DNA of 64,000 nucleotides from an uncultured Pseudokineococcus sp. (GCF_947495735.1 NZ_CANMAA010000001.1:558001-622000), one strand, 5' to 3'; positions 44,045 through 53,507 are shown, counted from the first letter of the stretch. The notes: generated by a model not told the origin, from the sequence alone. Program-made: numbers and translations.

Positions 44045-44814
44045 CGGGTCGAGTCCTTGTACGCGGGCAGCACCTCGTCGACGGGGCCGTCGGCCCGCAG
44101 CTGCCCGTGGTCGATCCACAGGGCCCGGTCGCACGTCTGCTGGATGGAGCCCATCGAGTGGCTGACGAGGAAGACGGTGCCCGCGCGCTCGCGGAGCTCG
44201 CGGATGCGCTGCTCGCTCCGCCGGCGGAACTCGGCGTCCCCCACGGCCAGCGCCTCGTCGACGAGGAGGACGCGGTGCTCCGCGGAGGCGGCGATCGCGA
44301 AGCGGAGCCTCGCGCCCATCCCGGACGAGTAGGTCGCCATCGGCAGGTCGATGGCCTCGCCGACGCCCGAGAACTCGACGATGTCGTCGTAGCGCTCGCG
44401 CACCTCGTCGGGGTCCATCCCGAGCGCGAGACCGCCCAGGATGACGTTCCGCTCGCCGGAGAGGTCGTTGATCAGGGCCGCGTTCACGCCGAGCAGGGTG
44501 GGCTGCCCGTCCGCGTAGACGGCGCCGCGGGTCGGCGTCGCGAGCCCGGCGACCGCCCGCAGCAGCGTGCTCTTGCCCGATCCGTTGTGGCCGACCACCC
44601 CGATGCTCTCGCCCTCGTGGGCGGTGAAGCTCACCCCGCGCAGGGCGTGGACGACGCGGGATCGGCGCAGCGCGCCGCGGCGCTGCGCGACCCCCCTCGC
44701 CCGGTCGGCGCGCCGGCCGCCCGCCAGGACGGTGTAGTCGACGTGCAGGTCGTCCACGACCACGGTCGGTCGCCGGCCGGCGACCTCCGGGGCCGGTGCC
44801 GTCGGCTCACTCAC
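44041..44814 (-). CDS. ABC transporter ATP-binding subunit for polysaccharide export (Wzt/TagH-like)
   Basis: 257 residues. Walker A GHNGSGKSTLL near 98, signature YSSGMGARLRFAIA near 170, Walker B VLLVDEALAVGD, and the H-loop VSHSMGSI. It belongs to the Wzt/TagH type that drives export of undecaprenyl-linked glycans. The protein ends soon after the nucleotide-binding domain, so there is no C-terminal carbohydrate-recognition domain. Before the NBD there is an Arg-rich insert. It overlaps the permease gene by 8 nt. Confidence 0.92.
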   Translation of the reverse strand: MSEPTAPAPEVAGRRPTVVVDDLHVDYTVLAGGRRADRARGVAQRRGALRRSRVVHALRGVSFTAHEGESIGVVGHNGSGKSTLLRAVAGLATPTRGAVYADGQPTLLGVNAALINDLSGERNVILGGLALGMDPDEVRERYDDIVEFSGVGEAIDLPMATYSSGMGARLRFAIAASAEHRVLLVDEALAVGDAEFRRRSEQRIRELRERAGTVFLVSHSMGSIQQTCDRALWIDHGQLRADGPVDEVLPAYKDSTR

Positions 44815-45667
44815 GGCCGTACCTCTCCTCGGCGCGCCAGAAGAACAGGTACCCGAGGACCAGGACGACGAGGGCCCAGCCGACCCCCAGCCACCACGTC
44901 GACCCGTCGACGGCCTGGCCCTCGACCAGAGCCCCTCTGGACAGCGCGATGTAGACGTGCACCGGGTTGAGCAGCGCCACCACCTCGACGGCACGGGGGA
45001 GGCCGACGCGGTCGACGGCGTAGAAGATCCCGCTCGTGTAGAAGAGCAGCCGGGTGACGAAGGGCAGCAGCTGGGTGATGTCGCGGATGTGCAGCGTCGC
45101 CCGCGCCGCGATCATCGCGACGCCCGCGCTGAAGGTGGCCAGCAGCAGCAGCGCCGGCAGCAGACCGAGCCAGCGCAGCCCCACCGGCTCGCCGAAGACG
45201 ACGCAGATGACGGCGGCGACCACCATCATCGGCCCGAGGGCGAGCAGCTGCTGGAGCACCGAGGCCAGGGGCAGGAGCGCCCTCGGGAACCGCAGGGTCC
45301 GCACGAGGCCGAGGTTGCCGGTGATCGCCTTGGCCCCGTCGTTGAGGCACCCGCTGAAGAACTGGAAGACGAAGATGCCCACGACGAGGAACGGCACGAA
45401 GTTGTCCGGCCGCGTGCCGGCCGGGAGCAGCAGGCCGAAGACCAGCCCGTAGACGGCGGCGTTGAGCAGGGGCCGGATGACGACCCAGGCCATGCCGAGC
45501 CGGGTGCCCTCGTTCGTCGCGCGGAAGCGCGACCGCGCGAGCTCCACGAGCAGCGCCCGCCGCTCCCACAGGTCCCGCGAGTAGTCGACGAGCGGGGGGC
45601 GACCGCCCAGGCGCGGCAGGCCCGCGCGCCGGGCGACCTCCGCGGCCGGGACCTGCTCACCCGTCAC
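44807..45667 (-). CDS. ABC transporter permease for polysaccharide export (Wzm/TagG-like)
   Basis: 286 residues, six membrane helices: MAWVVIRPLLNAAVYGLVFGLLL, FVPFLVVGIFVFQFFSGCLNDGAKAI, LLALGPMMVVAAVICVVFG, LLPALLLLATFSAGVAMIAA, then QLLPFVTRLLFYTSGIFYAVDRV and a last helix. The N-terminal RSRFRATNEGTRLGMAW matches the ABC-2 amphipathic helix and membrane entry. With the ATPase it exports a completed glycan across the membrane. The GTG start overlaps the dehydrogenase stop. Confidence 0.92.
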   Translation of the reverse strand: MTGEQVPAAEVARRAGLPRLGGRPPLVDYSRDLWERRALLVELARSRFRATNEGTRLGMAWVVIRPLLNAAVYGLVFGLLLPAGTRPDNFVPFLVVGIFVFQFFSGCLNDGAKAITGNLGLVRTLRFPRALLPLASVLQQLLALGPMMVVAAVICVVFGEPVGLRWLGLLPALLLLATFSAGVAMIAARATLHIRDITQLLPFVTRLLFYTSGIFYAVDRVGLPRAVEVVALLNPVHVYIALSRGALVEGQAVDGSTWWLGVGWALVVLVLGYLFFWRAEERYGRE

Positions 45668-46926
45668 AGGCGCACCACCGACGCCGCGGCGGGGGCCCTG
45701 CCGCTCGTGTCCAGCACGGTCCGCGCCGCGCGGCACAGCGCCGGCAGGTCCAGGCGGGAGTGCGGCTGCAGCAGGACGACGACGTCCGCGCTCGAGGCGG
45801 CCTCGAGGAGGTCGTCGTGGTGGGGGACGACGACGTCGCGCACCCGCAGGGTCGGGACCAGCGGGTCGTGGTGGGCCACGTCCGCGCCGAGCGCGAGCAG
45901 CGCAGCCGCCAGCCCGAGGGCCGGCGACTCGCGCTGGTCGGCGACGTCCGCCTTGTACGTGGTCCCCACGAGCAGGACCTTCGCGCCGCGCGCTGCTCGC
46001 GACCGGTCGTTGAGCAGGTCCTGGACCCGCCGGGCGACGTAGCCCGGCATCGACTGGTTGATCTCCTGCGCGAGCTCGACGGAGCGGAAGGGGTAGCCCA
46101 GCTGGGCGCGCACCGCGGACGACAGGTACGTGGGGTCGATCGGGATGCAGTGACCGCCGACGCCCGGGCCCGGGCGGAAGGCCTGGAAGCCGAACGGCTT
46201 GGTCGAGGCGCAGCGGACGACGTCCCAGATGTCGATGCCGAGCTCGTGGCAGAACTTGGCCGTCTCGTTGACCAGGGCGATGTTGACGTGCCGGTAGGTG
46301 TTCTCGAGCAGCTTGGACATCTCCGCCTCGCGGGTCGACCGCGCCACCACCACCTCGTCCACGAGACGGCCGTACAGGGCCTGCGCCCGCTCGGCGCAGG
46401 CGGGGGTGGACCCGCCGACGACCTTGGGGGTGTTGCGGAAGCGGTGGACGGCGTTGCCCGGGTCGATGCGCTCGGGCGAGAACGCCAGGTGGACGTCCTC
46501 GCCGACCACGAGGCCGGTCGCCTCGAGCCTGCTGCGCACCAGGGTGTCCGTCGTCCCGGGCGCGGTGGTCGACTCCAGCACCACGAGCTGGCCGCGGTGC
46601 AGGTGCTGCGCGACCGCGTCCACCGCGGCCTCGACGGCCCGCAGGTCCGGCCCGCCCTCCTCCGACAGCGGCGTCGGCACGCAGATCACGACGGCAGCGG
46701 CCCCGGACAGGACGGAGGCGTCCGACGTGGCGCGGAAGCCGCCCCGGAGCATCTCGGCGAGGTCGGCGTCGCTGAGGTCGTCGACGTGGGAGCGGCCGGC
46801 GGTGAGGCCCTCGACGACGGCCGGCGACGTGTCGAGCCCGACGACGCCGAGGCCGGCCCGCACCGCCTCCTGGGCGAGGGGCATCCCCACGTAGCCGAGG
46901 CCGATGACGGCCAGGTCGTCGCTCAC
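45664..46926 (-). CDS. Nucleotide-sugar 6-dehydrogenase (UDP-Glc/UDP-HexNAc type)
   Basis: 420 residues. N-terminal Rossmann AVIGLGYVGMPLAQEAVRAG, CVPTPLSEEGGPDL, LESTTAPGTTD, FSPERIDPGN, a central dimerisation helix with VNETAKFCHELGID, the catalytic cysteine in GPGVGGHCIPIDPTYL near 260, and a C-terminal domain GTTYKADVADQRESPAL. It oxidises a UDP-sugar to the uronate. The sequence is closer to the WecC/WbpA (UDP-HexNAc) style than to UDP-glucose enzymes, an impression only. A GAGAGGAAG tract precedes the GTG. It heads the exporter operon. Confidence 0.9.
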   Translation of the reverse strand: MSDDLAVIGLGYVGMPLAQEAVRAGLGVVGLDTSPAVVEGLTAGRSHVDDLSDADLAEMLRGGFRATSDASVLSGAAAVVICVPTPLSEEGGPDLRAVEAAVDAVAQHLHRGQLVVLESTTAPGTTDTLVRSRLEATGLVVGEDVHLAFSPERIDPGNAVHRFRNTPKVVGGSTPACAERAQALYGRLVDEVVVARSTREAEMSKLLENTYRHVNIALVNETAKFCHELGIDIWDVVRCASTKPFGFQAFRPGPGVGGHCIPIDPTYLSSAVRAQLGYPFRSVELAQEINQSMPGYVARRVQDLLNDRSRAARGAKVLLVGTTYKADVADQRESPALGLAAALLALGADVAHHDPLVPTLRVRDVVVPHHDDLLEAASSADVVVLLQPHSRLDLPALCRAARTVLDTSGRAPAAASVVRL

Positions 46927-47101
46927 TCGCTTCCTCTCCGCCGGGTCCCGGCGCCCGGGGACGCTCGTCGCATGGTGCTGGGGCGGTCCGCCCACGGCAG
47001 TGCGGGAGTCTGCCACCACGCCGCCACCACGAGGCGCACCGCCACCCGCGGCGACCTCGCCTACGATGCGTGGCCTCCCCTCACCCAGGTGGTGCTCCTC
47101 C
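46927..47101. promoter_or_regulatory. Divergent intergenic region, dehydrogenase/RgpF-like
   Basis: Besides the dehydrogenase ribosome-binding site at the left end, a TACGAT box at about 47062-47067 could drive the plus-strand RgpF-like gene. No other feature is seen. Confidence 0.4.
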
Positions 47102-47989
47102 ATGCCCTCAGCCGCGCTCCTCGCCCACAGCGACCCCCACGGCCTGGTCGCCCCCCACGTCCTGCGCCACCTGAGCGCGCTGGCGGAGGTGGTCGACCGC
47201 GTCGTCGTCGTCAGCTCCTCGCCGCTGCGCCCGGAGGCGGAGCGCGAGCTGGCGCTCCACGGCGAGCTCGTGCGGGACGTCGACGCCCTCGGGGAGTGGT
47301 CGCTGTGGCGCACCGGGATCGAGCACCTGGGCGACCAGCGCGCCCTGGACCGCGTCGTCCTCGCCGACGAGGGGCTGGTGGGCCCGCTGCGCCCCCTCCC
47401 GGACGTGCTCGGCCCCCCGCGCCCGGGGGCGCTGCGCGGGGTCACGGCGTCGGGCCCGCACCTGTCGCGCCACCTGCTCGACGTCGGCGGCGACGTCCTG
47501 CGCTCGGGGCCCCTCCGCGCGTTCTGGACCGGGGTCGGGAGCGGGCTGCGGGCCGCCGCGGCGCCGCAGCTGCTCGAGCGCAACCTCAGCCGCGCCGCAG
47601 CGGCGTCCGGCTGGCAGGTGGAGCCCCTGTTCCTCCCGAGCGGGCGGGACCGGCTGCGGACGCGGGGGCGCGCGCTGCGCCGCGAGCTGGGGCGCGCCGT
47701 CACCAGGACCGGCGAGAGGCGGGCCGAGGCCCTGAGGTCGGTGCGGCACCCGCCGGTGCGGCTGCTCGACCCGGCCGCGGTGTGCTGGTACCGAGCGCTG
47801 GACGGCGCGCTGCCCTACGTGCGGCTGGACGTCCTGGTCGAGGACCCCGAGGGGGTGGGGCGGCGGCGCATGCTGTCGGCCCTGGAGCAGGCCCAGCCCG
47901 GGGCCATGGCGGGAGTCCGCGCCCACCTGGCGCGCGTCGCGCCGGAGGACCCCGCGCGCCGGGGCGCACGCCGGGGGGTCGCGGCGTGA
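47102..47989 (+). CDS. RgpF-like (rhamnan synthesis F family) protein, divergent
   Basis: 295 residues. The N-terminus ALLAHSDPHGLVAPHVLRHLSALAEVVDRVVVVSSSPL and the later LDRVVLADEGLVGPLRPLPDVLG follow the RgpF layout (secreted-glycan assembly glycosyltransferase-like domain). The usual NxGYDFGSW motif is degenerate here (DVDALGEWSLWRTGIEHLG). RgpF proteins are needed for rhamnose-glucose polysaccharide assembly in streptococci. The gene is coupled by GTGA to the following giant glycosyltransferase, so both probably act on the same glycan. Confidence 0.65.
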   Translation: MPSAALLAHSDPHGLVAPHVLRHLSALAEVVDRVVVVSSSPLRPEAERELALHGELVRDVDALGEWSLWRTGIEHLGDQRALDRVVLADEGLVGPLRPLPDVLGPPRPGALRGVTASGPHLSRHLLDVGGDVLRSGPLRAFWTGVGSGLRAAAAPQLLERNLSRAAAASGWQVEPLFLPSGRDRLRTRGRALRRELGRAVTRTGERRAEALRSVRHPPVRLLDPAAVCWYRALDGALPYVRLDVLVEDPEGVGRRRMLSALEQAQPGAMAGVRAHLARVAPEDPARRGARRGVAA

Positions 47990-50900
47990 TCGACCTGCGC
48001 ACCGTCCTGCGACGGGCCGCCGCGGCGTCGGGCTCGGCGCGGCCCGCGGTCAAGGGCGCCTACCGCGCGAGCTCCGCCGCGGACGTCCTCCGCAGCGGCC
48101 TCGTCGACCGCGCCTGGTACCAGCTCCAGGCGGGCAGGACCTTCGACTCCGACGCCTCCGCCGCGGCGCACTACGTCCTGCGCGGGCGCTTCGCGGGGCT
48201 GAGCCCCTGCCCGCTGTTCGAGCCGGAGTGGTACCTGCCGCAGACCTGGCGGGAGGCGGACCGCGACCCGCTGGCCACCTACCTGCGGCACGGGGCCGGG
48301 GCGCGCGTGTCGCCGCACCCCCTGTTCGAGCCGGACGCCTGGCTCGCGGAGCACCCGGAGGCCGCGGAGCACCCGGTCGGGGCCCTGGGCCACTTCCTCG
48401 CGGTGGCCGACCGCGGGACCGAGCTGCCGGTGCCGGCCGAGGTGCGGCGCTCGCGCGAGCGCGCGGGCCTGCCGCCGCTGCGGTACGGCGACCTGCTGGA
48501 CCGCGTCGCGGGGGCGATGAGGGAGCGCGCCGCCGGGGAGCGGGTGCGCACGGCGCCGCGCGTCAGCTCCTCGCACGACTGGGCCGCGGACGCGGCGCAC
48601 GTGGCCGCGGCCGCGGCCGCCCCGCTGCCGAGCGCCCCTCCGGGCTCGCCGCTCGTGAGCGTGGTGATGCCGGTCTACGACCGGGCGACCACGGTGGTCG
48701 CCGCGATCGCCTCGCTGCAGGCGCAGACGACGGACGACTGGGAGCTCGTGGTCGTCGACGACGGCTCGACGGACGGCACCGGCGCCGTGCTCGCCGAGCT
48801 CGCCGCCGAGGACCCGCGGATCGTCGTCGTGCCGGGCGAGCACGTCGGGATCTCGGTGTCCCGCAACCTGGCCGCGTCCCGGGCCCGGGGCCGCTACCTC
48901 GCCTTCCTGGACTCCGACAACACCTGGACCCCGCACTTCCTGCGCACGGCCCTGGCCGACCTCGCCGCCGCCGGGGGCGCCGTCGGCTACGCGACGTCGG
49001 AGCTGCGCTCGGCGCGCGGCTCCACCTTCCGCGCCCTGGACGCGCAGGTCGACCACTTCGCGGTCCGCAACCACGTGGACCTCAACGTCCTCGTCGTGGA
49101 GCGCGCGCTCTTCGAGGAGGTCGGCGGGTTCGACGCCTCGCTGCGCCGCACGGTCGACTACGACCTCGTCTGGCGGCTCGGGAAGCGCTCACGCCTGCAC
49201 CACCTCCCCTTCGTCGGGGTGGTCTACGACGACGACGCCCAAGGAGCGGACCGGGTCACGGTGCGGGAGCTGCACTCGTGGAAGGACGTCGTGCGCAGCA
49301 AGCACCTGGTCGACTGGGAGGCGCTGTCGGCGGCCGACCGGGTCGCCGACCGGGTGTCCGCCGTCGTGGTCGTCAGCGGTGACTGGCTGGAGCCGCTCAC
49401 CGCCGCGCGCAGCCTGCTCGCCGCGGCCGACGCCGCGGCCGAGGCCGCTGGTCCCCGGGCCGGGGCCGAGGACGTCGCCGGGCGCCCGTGGCGCGGTGAC
49501 GCCGAGGTCGTCCTGGTCGAGTGGTCGACCCGGCCGTCGGTCGCCAGGCTGCTCGCCGCGGCCTCCCTGGCCGACCCGCGGATCGTCGTCGAGCCGGCGC
49601 CGGACGACGTCCACAGCGCCCTCGGCACCAACCTCGGCCTCGCGCGGGCCACCGGCGACCACGTGCTGCTCCTCGCCCCCGACGCCGTGGTGCCCCCGGG
49701 GGCCGTCGAGGACCTCCTCGGCGTGCTGGCGCAGCCGGGAGTGGCGGCCGCGCAGGCGCTGCTGCTGGAGTGGACCGAGGTGGTGCGCAGCGCGGGGTGG
49801 GTCTTCCCCGAGCGCGGCGTGCTGCCGTCCCCGCTGCTCCACGGGCACCCCCGCGAGGACGCCCGACGGCTCGGGCCCGTGCGGGAGGTGCCGTCCGTCG
49901 ACGGCGGCGCCCTGATGGCCCGGACCGCCGACCTCGTCGCCGTGCGCGGCGCGGACGCCCTCCTCGTCGACGTCCTCTGGGACGCCGACCTCGGGCTCCG
50001 GCTCGCCGCGAGCACGGGCGGGCGGACCGTCGTGGTCACCACCGCGGAGGTGGTCCGGCAGGTGCCGGCGAAGGTGGCGACGCCGGCCCGGCTCGCCGCG
50101 GGGCGGCGGGCCTTCCTCGACCGCTGGTCGGGCCGCGAGCCCGCGGACGGCCGGCCGCTGTGGGAGGCCGCGGGGCTGCGCGTCACCCACTACGCCCCCC
50201 GGTGGGTCAAGGGCGTGCCGCTCCCGCTGCGCGTCCCCGAGCCCGTGGTCAGCCGTCCTCGTGCGCTGGTGGGGTCGGTGCGGGAGGCGGCGCCCCGGCT
50301 GCGCTGGGCCGTGCGCACGGCCACGCCGCCGGGCGTCGAGGGCCTGCACTGGGGGGACCTGCACTTCGCCGAGGCCCTCCAGTCGGCGCTCACCGCCCTC
50401 GGCCAGGAGGTGGTGCTCGACGGGCGCGCCTCGCTGTGGCGCCCCAGCACGCCCCTGGACGACGTCACGCTCTCCATCCGGGGCAAGCTGCCGCTGCCCG
50501 CCCAGCCGGGCGCCGTCAACCTGCTGTGGGTGATCAGCCACCCCGAGATGGTCACCGCCGAGGACGTGGACGGCGTCGACGCCGCCTTCGCCGCCAGCGC
50601 CGTCTGGGCCCGGACGGCCACCGCGGCGTGGGGCCGCGAGGTGCTCCCGCTGCTGCAGGCCACCGACCCGAGCCGCTTCACCCCCGACGCCGCCGAGCCG
50701 GACACGGGCCACCCCGTGCTCTTCGTGGGCAACTCGCGGGGCGTGCACCGGCCGGTGGTCCGCCACCTCGTGGAGGCCGGCGAGGAGCTCGCCGTCTACG
50801 GCGGGGGATGGGAGGGGCGCGTGCCCGCCGGGTTCGTGCGCGGGCTCCGGGTGGCCAACGCCGAGGTACCGGCCTTCTACCGGTCGGCGGGGGTCGTCCT

Positions 50901-51213
50901 CAACGACCACTGGGACGACATGCGGCGCCTCGGCTTCGTCTCGAACCGCCTCTTCGACGCCGCCGCAGCGGGCGCGCGCGTCGTCAGCGACCACGTCGAG
51001 GGCGTCGAGGAGCTGTTCGGCGGCCTGGTGCGCACCTACCGCGAGCCCGCCGAGCTCGTGTCGCTCGTCCGGCAGGGGGCCTCCGCCTTCCCCGGCGAGG
51101 ACGAGCGCGTGCGCGTCGCCCGCGGGGTCGCGCGGGACCACTCCTTCCTGGCGCGGGCCGAGGTCCTCCTCGACGCCGCGGTCAGGGCGCACCGCCGACG
51201 CGCCCAGCCCTAG
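47986..51213 (+). CDS. Giant glycosyltransferase 1: N-terminal repeat region, GT2 domains and CgeB-like C-terminus
   Basis: 1,075 residues. Residues 25-170 hold short repeats with paired aromatic motifs (DRAWYQLQAG, PLFEPEWYLPQTW, PLFEPDAWLAEHPE) seen in actinobacterial glycan proteins. A GT2 domain starts near 220: SVVMPVYDRATTVVAAI, VVVDDGSTDGTG, AFLDSDNTWTP (DXD-like). A second, partial GT2-like region lies at about 460-690 (EVVLVEWSTRPSVA, LLLAPDAVVPPGAVEDLL). The C-terminal 300 residues are CgeB-like GT-B: NLLWVISHPEMV, HPVLFVGNSRGVHRP, VVLNDHWDDMRRLGFVSNRLFDA. It shares this module with the protein at 57163. A polymerase-like multi-activity enzyme for the exported glycan is inferred. 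Confidence 0.82.
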   Translation: MIDLRTVLRRAAAASGSARPAVKGAYRASSAADVLRSGLVDRAWYQLQAGRTFDSDASAAAHYVLRGRFAGLSPCPLFEPEWYLPQTWREADRDPLATYLRHGAGARVSPHPLFEPDAWLAEHPEAAEHPVGALGHFLAVADRGTELPVPAEVRRSRERAGLPPLRYGDLLDRVAGAMRERAAGERVRTAPRVSSSHDWAADAAHVAAAAAAPLPSAPPGSPLVSVVMPVYDRATTVVAAIASLQAQTTDDWELVVVDDGSTDGTGAVLAELAAEDPRIVVVPGEHVGISVSRNLAASRARGRYLAFLDSDNTWTPHFLRTALADLAAAGGAVGYATSELRSARGSTFRALDAQVDHFAVRNHVDLNVLVVERALFEEVGGFDASLRRTVDYDLVWRLGKRSRLHHLPFVGVVYDDDAQGADRVTVRELHSWKDVVRSKHLVDWEALSAADRVADRVSAVVVVSGDWLEPLTAARSLLAAADAAAEAAGPRAGAEDVAGRPWRGDAEVVLVEWSTRPSVARLLAAASLADPRIVVEPAPDDVHSALGTNLGLARATGDHVLLLAPDAVVPPGAVEDLLGVLAQPGVAAAQALLLEWTEVVRSAGWVFPERGVLPSPLLHGHPREDARRLGPVREVPSVDGGALMARTADLVAVRGADALLVDVLWDADLGLRLAASTGGRTVVVTTAEVVRQVPAKVATPARLAAGRRAFLDRWSGREPADGRPLWEAAGLRVTHYAPRWVKGVPLPLRVPEPVVSRPRALVGSVREAAPRLRWAVRTATPPGVEGLHWGDLHFAEALQSALTALGQEVVLDGRASLWRPSTPLDDVTLSIRGKLPLPAQPGAVNLLWVISHPEMVTAEDVDGVDAAFAASAVWARTATAAWGREVLPLLQATDPSRFTPDAAEPDTGHPVLFVGNSRGVHRPVVRHLVEAGEELAVYGGGWEGRVPAGFVRGLRVANAEVPAFYRSAGVVLNDHWDDMRRLGFVSNRLFDAAAAGARVVSDHVEGVEELFGGLVRTYREPAELVSLVRQGASAFPGEDERVRVARGVARDHSFLARAEVLLDAAVRAHRRRAQP

Positions 51214-51366
51214 CCCCCCCAGAGGCTCAGCTCCCCTGAGTCCTAGCCCTAGCACCGCCGGCCTCCCCGCCCGCCGGCAGCTTCGCGTGGGCTCGGCGCC
51301 TGCGCCGTCCCGGTCTCTCGCGGGAGGCGCCGTCCAGGCCGCCCCCTGATCTGCCGAACCAGCGCC
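51214..51366 (+). promoter_or_regulatory. Leader of the SpoIID-domain gene
   Basis: 153 bp with small inverted repeats (for example CTCAG-CTCC-CTGAG near 51230) but no box I can name with confidence. A cyclic-di-AMP riboswitch, sometimes found before wall-hydrolase genes in actinomycetes, was considered but its conserved core is not visible. Confidence 0.3.
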
Positions 51367-53427
51367 ATGCCCAGCGCGAAGCTCACCGGCCACCGTCCCC
51401 CCGTCCGCAGCGAGCGACCGGCCCGGGGCCGCGGCCCGGGGCCCCGCCGGGGAGCGGGGCGCTGGGGCGGCGTCCTGCTGGCGGTGCTGCTGGCCGTCCC
51501 CCTGGCGACGGCTGCCGGGAGCGGGACGGCCGAGGCCGCCTCGGGGTGCCCGGCCCCGGGCGGGACCCCGGCCGCCGACGCCGCCGGCTCGCCGGGCGCA
51601 GACCTGGTCGTCCACGGCCACGGGTACGGCCACGGCATGGGCATGAGCCAGTACGGGGCCCGCGGGGCGGCTCTGCTCGGGTGCTCCGCCGGCACCATCC
51701 TCCGGACGTACTACCCGGGCCTCGAGCCGCGCAGCAAGGCCCTCGCGGGTCGCGTGCAGGTCCAGATGCTCACCGGTGGCAGCCGCGCGGAGGTCCGGGC
51801 CGAGTCGGGAGCGGTCACCTGGAGGTCCGGCAGCTCCGCGGTGGTGCAGCCGGCGGGCTCGACGTGGACGGTGGCCCGCCAGGGGAGCGGCCTCCTCGTC
51901 CGCGCGGGGACGGGCGCCTCGGCGCCGGCGGTGCCGGCTCTGGCCGCGGCGGCGGGGGCGGCACTGGTGGCTGACCACCGCGGCGTGGTCACCCGCACGA
52001 GCACCTGGGCCGCGAGCGGCGCCGCGGGACTCGTCCGGCGCAGCAGCGGGGACACCACCCGCTTCACCGGCAGCTCCTCCGGCCTGGCCGTGGCGGAGCT
52101 GATGGTGGACGACGCCCGCGGCGCCGCCGTCCAGAAGTACCTGCGGGGCCTCGGGGAGATGCCCGTCTCCTGGCCCGTCGCGGCGCAGGCGGCGCAGGTG
52201 GTCGCCGCCCGCAGCTACCTGGTGGGCACGTGGCGCCCGGCGGAGGGGGCGTACGTCGTCCAGCCCACGACCACCGACCAGGTGTGGCTCGGGGCCGACC
52301 AGGAGGAGACCGACGCCCGCCACGGCGGGAACCTGGCCCGAGCCGTCGCGGAGACCTCGACGGGGACGTCGGGCACCGTCATGACCACGGCCTCCGGCGC
52401 CGTCGCGCGCGACCTCCTCTACGCCTCCTCCCACGGCGGGTGGTCGGAGGGCAACGCCTACGTCTGGGGCTCGTCCCCGGTGCCCCACCTGCGGCCCGTC
52501 GACGACAGCAGGTGGGACGCGGCCTCGAGCAACCCCTACCGGAGCTGGACCGTCGAGCTCAGCTGGGACCAGGTCGCCCGCGCCTTCGGCTTCACGGCCG
52601 TCGACGCGGTCGCGGTGGCGCCGCGCGGGAGCGCCGACCGGGCGCAGGGGGTCGTCGTCACCGGCGTGCGGGGCGGGGTGCGCACGCGCGCCGCCTTCAC
52701 CGGGCAGCAGGCCAGGGACCGGCTCGCGACCGTCGCGCCGGCGGTCCGCTCGAGCGGGTTCACCGTGAGCACCACGTCCCTCGAGCAGGGCGTCGCGCTC
52801 GCGGGCGACTGGGACGGCGACGGGCTCGACGAGGTCGGGTGGTGGCGCGACGGCGTGTTCACCCTGCGCGGGCGCGACGGCGACCTGCGGCGCGTCCGCT
52901 TCGGGCCGAGCGCCGGGGTGCCGGTGGTCGGGGACTGGGACGGCGACGGGCGGGACAGCATCGGCGTCGTCGCGTCCGGTCGCTGGTACCTGGGCGACGC
53001 CGGGTCGACGGGCGCGCTGCTGCGGACCTTCACCTACGGCAGCCCCGGGGACCGGCCGGTGGTCGGCCGGTGGGCCGGTGGGCCGGCGGACGGCATCGGC
53101 GTGGTCCAGGGCAGCCGCTGGCTGCTGCGGTCCGCGGCGTCGCCCGGGAGCCCGACCGCGAGCGCGGTCTTCGGGCGGGCCACGGACGTCCCCGCACCGG
53201 GTGACTGGGACGGCGACGGCACCGACGAGCCGGGGGTGCGCCGCGGGCGCACGGCGCACCTGTCGGGCGCCGGCTCCGTGGTGCTCGGGAGGGACTCGGA
53301 CAGCCCCGTCTCGGGCGCCTGGGTCGCACCCGGTCGCGACCTGCCGGGCGTGGGCCGGCAGGGCGTCGTGCACGTCGCCACGGCCGGTGGCGGGCGTGCG
53401 GTGCAGGCCTGGGGGCTGTCCCGGTGA
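51367..53427 (+). CDS. Secreted SpoIID/LytB-domain protein with C-terminal FG-GAP/VCBS-like repeats
   Basis: 686 residues. A basic N-terminus and signal segment (GVLLAVLLAVPLATAAGSGTAEA) precede VHGHGYGHGMGMSQYGARGAA near 80, the SpoIID/LytB opening motif. The core follows: VQKYLRGLGEMPVSWPVAAQAAQVVAARSYL with the catalytic Glu, and LLYASSHGGWSEGNAYVWG. From 480 there are DWDGDG repeats (LAGDWDGDGLDEVGWWRDG, VVGDWDGDGRDSIGVVASG, APGDWDGDGTDEPGVRRG). SpoIID is a lytic transglycosylase for denuded glycan strands, but LytB-type homologues in non-sporulating bacteria are unproven. The repeats probably localise the enzyme in the wall. Confidence 0.88.
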   Translation: MPSAKLTGHRPPVRSERPARGRGPGPRRGAGRWGGVLLAVLLAVPLATAAGSGTAEAASGCPAPGGTPAADAAGSPGADLVVHGHGYGHGMGMSQYGARGAALLGCSAGTILRTYYPGLEPRSKALAGRVQVQMLTGGSRAEVRAESGAVTWRSGSSAVVQPAGSTWTVARQGSGLLVRAGTGASAPAVPALAAAAGAALVADHRGVVTRTSTWAASGAAGLVRRSSGDTTRFTGSSSGLAVAELMVDDARGAAVQKYLRGLGEMPVSWPVAAQAAQVVAARSYLVGTWRPAEGAYVVQPTTTDQVWLGADQEETDARHGGNLARAVAETSTGTSGTVMTTASGAVARDLLYASSHGGWSEGNAYVWGSSPVPHLRPVDDSRWDAASSNPYRSWTVELSWDQVARAFGFTAVDAVAVAPRGSADRAQGVVVTGVRGGVRTRAAFTGQQARDRLATVAPAVRSSGFTVSTTSLEQGVALAGDWDGDGLDEVGWWRDGVFTLRGRDGDLRRVRFGPSAGVPVVGDWDGDGRDSIGVVASGRWYLGDAGSTGALLRTFTYGSPGDRPVVGRWAGGPADGIGVVQGSRWLLRSAASPGSPTASAVFGRATDVPAPGDWDGDGTDEPGVRRGRTAHLSGAGSVVLGRDSDSPVSGAWVAPGRDLPGVGRQGVVHVATAGGGRAVQAWGLSR

Positions 53428-53507
53428 CGCGCCTCAAGGGGCTCTCGGGGCGTGACGACATGTCGGAGGACGGACGAGCCCCCCTCCACGTGACAGGAGC
53501 ACCACCC

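Noticed and set aside
45760-51213. 1,817-codon plus-strand ORF
   Set aside because: Only the part from 47986 is a real gene; the earlier part is antisense to the nucleotide-sugar dehydrogenase gene.
51214-51366. Cyclic-di-AMP (ydaO-type) riboswitch before wall-hydrolase genes
   Set aside because: Only a weak GCCGAACC-like match was seen and the flanking conserved helices could not be drawn.
49189-53373. 1,394-codon minus-strand ORF
   Set aside because: It is antisense to a glycosyltransferase and the SpoIID-domain gene and is rich in His, Arg, Asp and Gly, as expected of a shadow frame in high-GC DNA.
53424-53507. GTG at 53424 as the amidase start (GTGA overlap with the SpoIID gene)
   Set aside because: The signal peptide and an AGGAG site belong to the ATG at 53508; the extra residues look like non-coding sequence.
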